Assembly (NCBI GenBank): GCA_020354595.1
Contig: CP070650.1
Coordinates: forward strand, 1,139,613 to 1,145,037
Source of the DNA: Myxococcales bacterium
GTDB taxonomy: Bacteria; Myxococcota_A; Polyangia; Polyangiales; Houyiibacteriaceae
Direction: 5' to 3'
DNA length: 5,425 nt
Shown here piece after piece: positions 1 through 5,425 of this stretch (the first letter of the stretch is position 1; the number at the start of each line of letters is the position of its first letter). The notes below the pieces were generated by a model. That model was not told where the DNA came from and did no database searches. It saw only the letters and a program-made list of their open reading frames with translations. Position numbers and translations under genes: made by a program.

Positions 1-108
1 GGCCACACGCCCCGCAATCTCGGCAAACGTCCACACGCGCCCGTTTACGATCAGGCAATCGCCTGACGGCGCCTCCCGCGCGGCCGCCAAGATGCTCAAC
101 TCACGCAT
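1..108 (-). CDS. menE: o-Succinylbenzoate--CoA ligase MenE, N-terminal fragment
   Basis: Only the first 36 codons are in the window; the gene runs off the left edge. The translation begins MRELSILAAAREAPSGDCL and continues to VNGRVWTFAEIAGRVA. This resembles the N-terminus of ANL-superfamily acyl/aryl-CoA synthetases, where a short 'xxDGxxWTYAELxxRV' element precedes the large adenylation domain. MenE activates OSB with ATP and CoA to OSB-CoA, the substrate of MenB. I chose the ATG at 108-106 because an AGGAGG lies six bases upstream, and because an in-frame start further upstream would lie deeper inside menC. The start overlaps the menC stop by 8 nt. A TTG at 99-97 is a weaker alternative. 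The AMP-binding P-loop and adenylation core are outside the window, so the family call depends on this short element plus its position after menC in a men operon. Another adenylating enzyme cannot be excluded from 36 residues alone. Confidence 0.8.
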   Translation of the reverse strand, partial: MRELSILAAAREAPSGDCLIVNGRVWTFAEIAGRVA

Positions 109-1174
109 CGGGGTCCTCCTCGAACCGGAGTCCGAGGCCTGGCGAGTCGTGCGGCACGATTGCGCGCCCACGGATGGCCGCCGTGTGCTGCGACGGCCAG
201 AGGTCGAGTCCAGGATGCCAACCGAGACCCGCGGCCAGAGGGCTTTGAAGCACGAGCGCGAGCTCGGCGGTCGCCGCCCTCGCGATAGGACCATCGAAGG
301 TGTGCGACACCAAAGAGTCGACCCCCCGGACCGAAGCGCGGTCCGCGAGCTCCAGGGAAGCCTGGAACCCGCCCAGCACCATGGGCTTGAGGACGACAGC
401 GCGGATCTTGCCTGTGTCGAGCAGCCGTTCGGAGAGCTCCGGATCCCGCAAGCTCTCGTCCAACGCGAAGGGGAGTGGGAGGCTCAGCGCATGCCGCCAT
501 GAATCGGGGGAGACGGGTTCTTCGATCAGCTCGAGGTCCAAGGACTCGATGGAAGCCGCATGGCGAGACAGGGCATCGAGCGGGACGCGTCGATTTCCAT
601 CGAGCCGAAGCGGCAGGGTCGGGTGCGAGCGCCGAATCTGTGCGAGCGCCGTGATCTCCTGCTCGAGGTCTTCGCCGATCTTGAGCTTGAGGTGCGTCGC
701 TCCCTGCTGGACGAGCGCGTCGGCATCTCGAGGCCACGCGGACGGGTCGGACTCGAGGACCAAGTCAGCGATGGCAATCGGCTGGCGGTCCCCTCCGCCA
801 CCGACGATTTCATGGAGCGGTTTGCCGCGCGTGCGCCCGAGCCAGTCGAGCAACGCGGTCTCGAGCGCGAAACGTGATGACGGGTGCCGCACCGGGTGCG
901 CCTCGAAAATGTCTCTCAAGAGCTCGAATGGAGTCGCGAGTGGATCGGCCCGCAGTGGCGTGTCGATCAATCGTTGGAGCTCCTCACCAACCTCCTCGAT
1001 CGAGTCAGGCGAATACCCCGGAAGCGGGGAGGCTTCACCCAGTCCGGTCGTTCCGTCGCTCCGCGTCAGCGACATCACTGCGAATGCGCGTCTTGCAAGA
1101 CCTACGCCGGCGCCGGGAAGGTGTGCTCCCAACTCTCCCTCGAGGACGTCGATCCGCGCGTGGAGCTCGGTCAC
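101..1174 (-). CDS. menC: o-Succinylbenzoate synthase MenC (enolase superfamily)
   Basis: MenC dehydrates SHCHC to o-succinylbenzoate in the cytoplasm. The 357-residue product, counted from a GTG start, is slightly longer than E. coli MenC (about 320). The N-terminal capping domain contains the GLGEASPLPGYSPDS stretch (residues 44-58), typical of the 'GWGEAxPLPGFSxE' motif. The barrel domain carries the expected catalytic set: KLK at 163-165 (acid/base lysines), D192 in LRLDGN, the IEEP element around E218, D239 in ALDES as metal ligands, and K263 in VVLKP as the second catalytic lysine. No key residue is missing. The start is the GTG at 1174-1172, which overlaps the menA stop as GTGA. The reading frame stays open far upstream through menA, but that stretch is Arg-rich and unlike the family. 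The Shine-Dalgarno is poor, so translation probably depends on coupling to menA. Some enolase-superfamily members of this type also racemise N-acyl amino acids; the men context favours the OSB synthase role. Confidence 0.95.
   Translation of the reverse strand: MTELHARIDVLEGELGAHLPGAGVGLARRAFAVMSLTRSDGTTGLGEASPLPGYSPDSIEEVGEELQRLIDTPLRADPLATPFELLRDIFEAHPVRHPSSRFALETALLDWLGRTRGKPLHEIVGGGGDRQPIAIADLVLESDPSAWPRDADALVQQGATHLKLKIGEDLEQEITALAQIRRSHPTLPLRLDGNRRVPLDALSRHAASIESLDLELIEEPVSPDSWRHALSLPLPFALDESLRDPELSERLLDTGKIRAVVLKPMVLGGFQASLELADRASVRGVDSLVSHTFDGPIARAATAELALVLQSPLAAGLGWHPGLDLWPSQHTAAIRGRAIVPHDSPGLGLRFEEDPDA
115..120 (-). promoter_or_regulatory. Ribosome binding site of menE, inside the 3' end of menC
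   Basis: On the minus strand the sequence reads AGGAGG, then six bases, then the ATG at 108. The motif is a full match to the anti-Shine-Dalgarno core and is encoded by the Glu-Glu-Asp codons just before the menC stop. It decides the menE start and would let ribosomes finishing menC load onto menE. Confidence 0.75.
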
Positions 1175-2061
1175 AGCGCGATCCCAATCGCGAAGAGGAT
1201 ACCGTAAACCGAAAGCAGCTTGGCGGTTCCGGCAAGGGTCTGATTGAGGACCGCACCTCGGTCTCGCGAAACAGAGCGCGAGAGTCGGACACCCCAAGGA
1301 ACAGTGGCGAGTGGAAGGCACACCCAAGCAGTGGTCCAGCCGAGGACGAGGATCACGATGGGGGTTACGTACGCGACGCTCAGCAAGAACGCGTACTCGC
1401 GAACACCGCCTCGCCTTCCGAAGCGCACGACGATGGTGCGTTTGCCTGCGGCCGCATCGCCCACGAAGTCGCGAACGTTGTTGACCGCTAGAATCGCGGT
1501 GGCCAGCGCGCCGATGGGTAGCGAAGCCAGCCAGGCAACTTCGGGCACGTAGAGCGCTTGAACGAACGCGGTTCCGCATACGGCGACGAAACCGAAAAAG
1601 GCCATCACGAACACGTCTCCGAGACCATTGTACGCCAACGGGAACGGTCCACCCGTGTAAGCGAGCCCCGCCGCGATCGAAGAGAGTCCGATCACGATGA
1701 CCGCAGGCCCGGCTACCCACGTCAGATAGACTCCCACGCCGAGGGCGAGCCCGAGCGTCACCACGATCCCGCGGCGAAGCTGGCCGACGGTCAGCAGGCC
1801 TGCCTGCGCGGTGCGCACCGGCCCGAGACGCTCCTCGGTGTCGGCGCCTTTTTGAAAGTCGTACATGTCGTTCGCCAGGTTGGTCGCAATCTGAATCAAG
1901 AACGCACCGGTCAACGCCGCGAGTGCAGCGTCCCATCGAAACCCGCCGACTCGCCAAGCGCAGGCCGTGCCGACCGCGACAGGCGCGAACGCTGCAGTGA
2001 GAGTCGCTGGGCGCGCGCCGAGCATCCACGCCCGTACGGACCCGGGAGCAACCTCGCTCAT
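1171..2061 (-). CDS. menA: 1,4-Dihydroxy-2-naphthoate polyprenyltransferase MenA (UbiA family)
   Basis: MenA is an inner-membrane enzyme that attaches a polyprenyl chain to DHNA, with loss of CO2, giving demethylmenaquinone. The 296-residue product has the usual length and is rich in hydrophobic segments. The first Asp-rich prenyl-diphosphate/Mg motif is at residues 61-68 (N-x-x-N-D-x-x-D), followed by D74. The second is NNVRDFVGD at 194-202, followed by [10 protein letters not shown] (206-215). Between them, [15 protein letters not shown] (135-149) is characteristic of MenA rather than of UbiA or chlorophyll synthases. An R-P pair at 17-18 after the first amphipathic stretch is also typical. 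The start is the ATG at 2061, overlapping the menH stop as ATGA, with GGAGG seven bases upstream. Its position between menH and menC is not in biochemical order, since it acts after MenE, MenB and the thioesterase. Assignment to MenA is firm; chain length cannot be read from the sequence. Confidence 0.96.
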   Translation of the reverse strand: MSEVAPGSVRAWMLGARPATLTAAFAPVAVGTACAWRVGGFRWDAALAALTGAFLIQIATNLANDMYDFQKGADTEERLGPVRTAQAGLLTVGQLRRGIVVTLGLALGVGVYLTWVAGPAVIVIGLSSIAAGLAYTGGPFPLAYNGLGDVFVMAFFGFVAVCGTAFVQALYVPEVAWLASLPIGALATAILAVNNVRDFVGDAAAGKRTIVVRFGRRGGVREYAFLLSVAYVTPIVILVLGWTTAWVCLPLATVPWGVRLSRSVSRDRGAVLNQTLAGTAKLLSVYGILFAIGIAL

Positions 2062-2816
2062 CGTGGCCCCTCCAGGGCCGCCCGCTGCACCCGGTCCAAA
2101 GCCGTGACCACGGCGTCGGTGGCCTCGACAATGAGATTATGCCCCGCGCCGTCGACAATCACCGACTCGATGTTTGGCGAGCGGTCCGCAAGCCCGATCG
2201 CGAGGTCTCGGAACTTGGAATCCCGTGCTCCGGCCATCAGCGTGATCGGCACTCGGTTCGACGACAGCGCGCGTGCGTAGTTGGGCATCGCTCCGAGGCC
2301 GAGCATCTCGAGCGAGTGCGCCAAACCTTCGGGGTCGTGCTCGAGTCGGATCTCTCGCTGCCGTCGCCGGATCTCCTCCGGCAGCGAGCGCTGCGTTTCA
2401 AATAGCGCTTGGCTCTCCCACTGCGCCACGAACGCGGGCAAGCCCTCCGTTCGAAGCTGGTCCGCCCTCGCCTCGTCGAGCGCTCGTCGCTCAGCTCGAG
2501 CATCTTCGTCGGGGAGGCCCGGATGCACCCCGATCAGCAATGCCCCATCAAAGCACTCTGGGCTTGCAACGAGCATACCGAGCGCGACCCGCGCTCCGAG
2601 GGAATAGCCCGCAACGAACCGAGGCGGATCGAGCGATGACGCCAGAGTAGAGAGACGCGCGACCTCATCTTGAAACGATCGAGCCGCGCTCGCCCGCCAC
2701 TCTATCCCGTGCCCCGTCAAAGTCGGTCGGAGCGGGTCTCGATCGAAATCTCCTCGAGCGACGACCGCATCCCAGCTTTTCGGCGAACCGGTGAAGCCGT
2801 GCAGCAGCATCCACAT
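2058..2816 (-). CDS. menH: SHCHC synthase MenH (alpha/beta hydrolase fold)
   Basis: MenH removes pyruvate from SEPHCHC, the MenD product, to give SHCHC, the MenC substrate. The 252-residue protein equals the E. coli enzyme in length. It has the oxyanion-hole element LLHGFTGSPKSWD at residues 4-16, TLTGHG at 32-37, the nucleophile elbow GYSLGAR with Ser72, and Asp199 (AGARDSKF) and His226 (GAGHNL), completing the Ser-Asp-His triad. The central region (EGLPAFVAQWESQALF, and later LAHSLEMLGLGAMPNY) matches the lid segment that distinguishes MenH from general hydrolases. The start is the ATG at 2816-2814, one base inside the menD stop (TGATG), with GAGG seven bases upstream. The frame is open further up to a GTG at 2918, but the extra 34 residues are Arg/Ala/Gly-rich and lie inside menD, so I rejected them. 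The N-terminus is very short before the LLHGF motif. Confidence in MenH comes from both the motifs and the position directly after menD. Confidence 0.93.
   Translation of the reverse strand: MWMLLHGFTGSPKSWDAVVARGDFDRDPLRPTLTGHGIEWRASAARSFQDEVARLSTLASSLDPPRFVAGYSLGARVALGMLVASPECFDGALLIGVHPGLPDEDARAERRALDEARADQLRTEGLPAFVAQWESQALFETQRSLPEEIRRRQREIRLEHDPEGLAHSLEMLGLGAMPNYARALSSNRVPITLMAGARDSKFRDLAIGLADRSPNIESVIVDGAGHNLIVEATDAVVTALDRVQRAALEGPR
2069..2073 (-). promoter_or_regulatory. Ribosome binding site of menA, inside the 3' end of menH
   Basis: The minus strand reads GGAGG, seven bases before the ATG at 2061. It lies in the last codons of menH (Leu-Glu-Gly-Pro-Arg-stop). Together with the ATGA stop/start overlap it fixes the menA start and suggests coupled translation. 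Confidence 0.75.
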
Positions 2817-4600
2817 CAAGGCGCCTCGCGTGCGAGCGCCTGCTCCGCTTGGCGGATCAACTCCGAGCTTTGTTCTCGCGCGCTGTGCGGCGGCACGACG
2901 GCCTCGACCACCGTACACCCAGGTTCGCCGTACGCGGCATCAAGCGCGCCCAAGAGCTCGGTGACCGTCGTCGCGCGGCGATACGCACACCGGTACGTTC
3001 CCGCCGCCCTTTCGAGGTTCGCGTCGTGAGGGGTGGTGAAGTACGGAAGCCAGGACTCATCCCCGTCGCGCCCGATAGGCAAGTGATCGAAGATTTGGCC
3101 GCCGCCGTTGTTGATCACCGTGATGACGAGCGGCCCGTCGACTCGTGACGCGAGCTGGAGCCCGTTGAGGTCATGCAAGAAGCTCACATCCCCGACCAAA
3201 AGCGTTGTCGGGCCGTCGACCGAGGACGCGACGCCCGCTGCGCTCGACACGAGCCCATCGATCCCGCTGACTCCCCGCTGCGCGTGCACCACCAACAGCT
3301 TCTGGTTGGGCGGCGCCCAGGTCTCGACGTCGCGAATCGGCAAGCTGTTGCCGAGAACCAATGCGCTCGGATCCGGTAGCGCGTCGAGCAGTGCGTGAGC
3401 GACCCCGCCTTCGGTCAACGTATCGCCCGCCTCGGCGAGCACGGCGTCGGCCAGATCCCAGACGAGCGTCTCGGCGCGACGGAACCGAGCCGCAAAATTC
3501 GAATCACGCCGCGTGCGGTCGTAGTCTGCCCGGCAAAGCGCCGTGAGAAAAGAGCCGATATCCGCCTGCACGAGCGCCTCGGCGTCCGAGGTGGGGTCGG
3601 CCCATTCCCAAGGATGAACGACGATGCGGCGAATCGATCGATCGCCGCAGAGCAGTTCCCATCCTTTGGAGATCGGGGCGGCGCCGAGCTGCAAGACGAA
3701 GTCCGGACGAAGCGCGGAACGTCCGCTCCTTGTCCGCCACAGGGTGTCGAACGCCCCAAGCGCTTGGCTTTGCGACCAGCAACGGAGCTGGCTGGCGGTT
3801 TCGGCGAGCACGAGCGCTCCGGACCGCTCCGAGACCTCGTTGAGCGCGTCGACGAACATCGCGCTGCGCACGTCCGCAGGCCCACAGAGGATCACGGGTT
3901 TCGATGCTGAGTCGAGCGCCTCCGCGACGGCGTCCACCACGAGTGGCGAAACTGGCTCGACCAGTGTTGGCGCGAGTGGTCGAGCGCGATGCACCTGAGT
4001 CAGTGGCTCTTCGAGGATTGCGTCGACACGAGCGCGCAACTCGCCGTCGGCGGAAACGGGCTCGAGCGGTTTGCGGGCCTGGGCATTGACGTGCACCGGT
4101 CCCGGCTTCGCTCCGGTCGCCTCGCTCACCGCCTGCGCGACCAAACGCCGGGTTGCCCGTAGGCTCAGCGTGTCTTCGCGTGGCTCGCCGAGATTTCCAA
4201 AAAAGCGGACGTGCTTCCCGTAGAGATCGATCTGATCCGTCGTCTGGTTTGCGCCGCATCGGTGAAGCTCCGGCGGACGGTCGGCGGACAGCACGATGAG
4301 CGGTATGCCGGCCTCGCTCGCCTCGATGACCGCAGGGAAGTAGTGGGCGGGCGCACTCCCGGACGTGCACAGAAGCAGCGAAGGTCGGAGCGTGCTTCGC
4401 GCTTGGCCGAGCGCGTAGTGGGCGCCCGAACGCTCGTCGAGGGCGCTGGTACACCGAAGCGCCTCGTGTCGGAGGGCAGCGATCACGAACGGAGTCGAGC
4501 GGGAGCCCGGGCTGATGATCGCGTCAGCTACGCCGGCGCGGACGAAGCTGTCGATGACGAGCCGCGCCCATTCCGTTTGTCGTTCAGCGGCCGTCCCCAT
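2816..4600 (-). CDS. menD: SEPHCHC synthase MenD (thiamine-diphosphate dependent)
   Basis: MenD decarboxylates 2-oxoglutarate on thiamine diphosphate and adds the succinyl-semialdehyde carbanion to isochorismate, giving SEPHCHC. It is the committed step of the pathway. The product is 594 residues, slightly longer than E. coli MenD (about 556). The N-terminal Pyr domain has SPGSRSTPF (30-38), ALDERSGAHYALG with the ThDP-activating Glu56, CTSGSAPAHYFPAVIEA (78-94), and SADRPPELHRCGANQTTDQ, a MenD hallmark. The C-terminal PP domain has GNSLPIRDVE, RGVSGIDG (442-449), and the ThDP/Mg motif starting at GD 470-471 (GDVSFLHDLNGL) and ending with NNGGGQIF (497-504). No key residue is missing. The ATG at 4600 is preceded by AGGAG at a six-base spacing and overlaps the end of menF by 17 nt. 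Its substrate comes from MenF directly upstream and its product goes to MenH directly downstream. Other ThDP enzymes lack this motif combination, so the call is secure. Confidence 0.98.
   Translation of the reverse strand: MGTAAERQTEWARLVIDSFVRAGVADAIISPGSRSTPFVIAALRHEALRCTSALDERSGAHYALGQARSTLRPSLLLCTSGSAPAHYFPAVIEASEAGIPLIVLSADRPPELHRCGANQTTDQIDLYGKHVRFFGNLGEPREDTLSLRATRRLVAQAVSEATGAKPGPVHVNAQARKPLEPVSADGELRARVDAILEEPLTQVHRARPLAPTLVEPVSPLVVDAVAEALDSASKPVILCGPADVRSAMFVDALNEVSERSGALVLAETASQLRCWSQSQALGAFDTLWRTRSGRSALRPDFVLQLGAAPISKGWELLCGDRSIRRIVVHPWEWADPTSDAEALVQADIGSFLTALCRADYDRTRRDSNFAARFRRAETLVWDLADAVLAEAGDTLTEGGVAHALLDALPDPSALVLGNSLPIRDVETWAPPNQKLLVVHAQRGVSGIDGLVSSAAGVASSVDGPTTLLVGDVSFLHDLNGLQLASRVDGPLVITVINNGGGQIFDHLPIGRDGDESWLPYFTTPHDANLERAAGTYRCAYRRATTVTELLGALDAAYGEPGCTVVEAVVPPHSAREQSSELIRQAEQALAREAP
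2824..2827 (-). promoter_or_regulatory. Ribosome binding site of menH, inside the 3' end of menD
   Basis: The minus strand reads GAGG, seven bases before the ATG at 2816. It is a moderate four-base match within the last menD codons. It supports the 2816 start over the upstream GTG at 2918; the TGATG junction additionally permits termination-reinitiation. Confidence 0.6.
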
Positions 4601-5425
4601 GGAGCGCTCCTAGAAGCGCCTGCATCTTCAGCTCGGTTTCGGCGTACTCGGCCTCGGGGTCGGAGTCTGACATGATGCCGGCGCCGGCATAGACCCAAGC
4701 TTTGCCGCCCCGGATCAAACCGGATCGCAGCGCCACCACGAACTCGCCGTCGCCCGAGGCGTCGGTCCAACCAACCGGCGCGCTGTACCAGCCTCGAGCG
4801 AGCGCTTCGTGCTCGATGATCCAGCGAATCGCCTCCTCGGTGGGCACGCCGCCGACTGCCGGCGTCGGGTGAAGCGCCTGCACCAGCGAAAGCACGTGTG
4901 TCGGCTCGCGGAGCCGACCTGAGATCGCTGTCTGCATGTGGAGTAGGTTCGGAAGCTCGCGAACGCTCGGCTCCGGATCGGACTGAAGCGAGTCGCAGAA
5001 CGGCTCGAGGCCGTTGAGAATGGCTTGCACCACGAGCTGATGCTCTTCGCGCTCTTTGCTGCTTTCCATCATGCGGGCGCCCTCACCATGCGCGGTCGAG
5101 CCCGCGAGGGCCTCGCTCGAGACGACAGGACCCCTCCGCGAGACCAAGAGCTCGGGGGTCGCTCCAAGAAACGCCGCATCACCACGCCATAGTGCAAAGC
5201 GCGTGCAGCCAGGAAACCGCTCCTCCAATCGCTTGAGCACATCGAGCGAGCCGGCGCCCGTCTCGAGCTCGACGACGCAGTGCCTAGCAGCGACCACTTT
5301 GTCGAAAACGCTATCTTGAATGCCTCGGCGAATCTCCTCGACTTGGCGAGACCACGTTTCCCGATCGGCTTCCTCGATGCGGTGCGCGCAGACCGGTGAG
5401 GGAATGACTCCTATCGGCCGCTCGA
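4584..5425 (-). CDS. menF: Isochorismate synthase MenF, 5' end outside window
   Basis: MenF isomerises chorismate to isochorismate, the entry step of the pathway. The window holds the last 279 codons, which is the C-terminal chorismate-binding domain; the frame is open to the right edge, so the true start is outside. A GTG at 5297 is not the start, because the upstream codons encode conserved family sequence: the W-x-x-x-V-E-E-I helix (visible residues 24-31) and FDKVVAAR (40-47), whose K42 matches the catalytic base of the isochorismate synthases. Further on are FLGATPELLV (85-94), SEALAGS (103-109) with the presumed general-acid E104, KEREEH (123-128) with the Mg-ligand Glu, LLHMQT (160-165), LHPTPAVGG (184-192), ARGWYSAPVGW (209-219) and YAGAGIMSDSDPEAEYAETELK (245-266). 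The LHPTPAVGG and ALAG motifs are those of isochorismate synthases rather than anthranilate or aminodeoxychorismate synthases. An EntC/DhbC-type role in siderophores is conceivable from the domain alone, but the overlap with menD makes MenF the clear reading. Confidence 0.95.
   Translation of the reverse strand, partial: ERPIGVIPSPVCAHRIEEADRETWSRQVEEIRRGIQDSVFDKVVAARHCVVELETGAGSLDVLKRLEERFPGCTRFALWRGDAAFLGATPELLVSRRGPVVSSEALAGSTAHGEGARMMESSKEREEHQLVVQAILNGLEPFCDSLQSDPEPSVRELPNLLHMQTAISGRLREPTHVLSLVQALHPTPAVGGVPTEEAIRWIIEHEALARGWYSAPVGWTDASGDGEFVVALRSGLIRGGKAWVYAGAGIMSDSDPEAEYAETELKMQALLGALHGDGR
4607..4611 (-). promoter_or_regulatory. Ribosome binding site of menD, inside the 3' end of menF
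   Basis: The minus strand reads AGGAG, six bases before the ATG at 4600, within the last menF codons. It fixes the menD start. The motif sits in a small inverted repeat (4604-4608 with 4615-4619, GCGCT and AGCGC around a six-base loop) that could partly hide it; whether this folds in vivo is unknown. Confidence 0.7.

Noticed and set aside
300..1247. A 315-codon open frame on the plus strand opposite menC.
   Set aside because: Its product is Ser/Arg/Pro-rich low-complexity sequence with no recognisable motif, and the opposite strand has a fully conserved MenC. It is the antisense shadow of menC codon bias.
1175..2158. The menC frame stays open for 328 codons upstream, so a 685-residue product from 2158 seems possible.
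   Set aside because: This upstream part lies wholly over menA and the end of menH in another frame, is Arg/Cys/Ser-rich, and resembles no family. The MenC homology begins near the GTG at 1174. It is an out-of-frame shadow in GC-rich DNA.
1558..2280. A 240-codon open frame on the plus strand opposite menA and the end of menH.
   Set aside because: Arg/Glu/His-rich product without domains, spanning a real gene junction on the other strand; typical antisense artefact.
3504..4454. A 316-codon minus-strand frame inside menD.
   Set aside because: Very Arg-rich product in an alternative frame of a gene whose MenD motifs are continuous from end to end; no sign of a frameshift.
4584..5297. A start for menF at the GTG at 5297.
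   Set aside because: The codons before it, up to the right edge, encode the conserved helix and the catalytic Lys region of isochorismate synthases, so the gene begins outside the window.
1..5425. Possibility of an undescribed system, mobile element, CRISPR array, riboswitch or RNA gene.
   Set aside because: The six overlapping men genes fill the minus strand from edge to edge, each with intact family motifs as far as visible, and I saw no direct-repeat arrays, tRNA-like cloverleafs, transposase motifs or terminator hairpins with T-runs.

Overview
The window is a compact, single-strand biosynthetic operon from a high-GC bacterium (63% G+C in the one line I counted by hand). All six genes read on the minus strand, so transcription runs from the right edge to the left edge. 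From promoter-proximal to distal the order is menF (5' end outside the window), menD, menH, menA, menC and menE (3' end outside the window). Together they are most of the classical o-succinylbenzoate route to menaquinone (vitamin K2). The gene set shows a respiring bacterium that makes menaquinone by the classical route, not the futalosine route. High GC and the style of the proteins would fit a myxobacterium or related deltaproteobacterial lineage, but that placement is only an impression.

Layout, right to left. 5425-4584 is isochorismate synthase MenF (chorismate to isochorismate). 4600-2816 is MenD, the ThDP enzyme that joins isochorismate and 2-oxoglutarate to give SEPHCHC. 2816-2058 is MenH, which eliminates pyruvate to give SHCHC. 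2061-1171 is MenA, the membrane prenyltransferase acting late in the pathway. 1174-101 is MenC, which dehydrates SHCHC to o-succinylbenzoate (OSB). 108-1 is the first 36 codons of MenE, OSB-CoA ligase. No menB (DHNA-CoA synthase) or DHNA-CoA thioesterase gene lies between these genes; they must be downstream of menE, upstream of the window, or elsewhere.

Every junction is an overlap: menF/menD 17 nt, menD/menH 1 nt (TGATG), menH/menA 4 nt (ATGA), menA/menC 4 nt (GTGA), menC/menE 8 nt. There is no intergenic space, and no promoter, terminator, RNA gene, mobile element, repeat array or CRISPR that I can support. The operon promoter must lie beyond the right edge. Most Shine-Dalgarno sequences sit inside the end of the preceding gene, which indicates one polycistronic mRNA with translational coupling.

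I found no undescribed system. The points worth a second look are modest: the missing menB step, the unbroken chain of overlaps, the weakly primed GTG start of menC, the very short N-terminus of MenH, and a possible small hairpin over the menD ribosome binding site.
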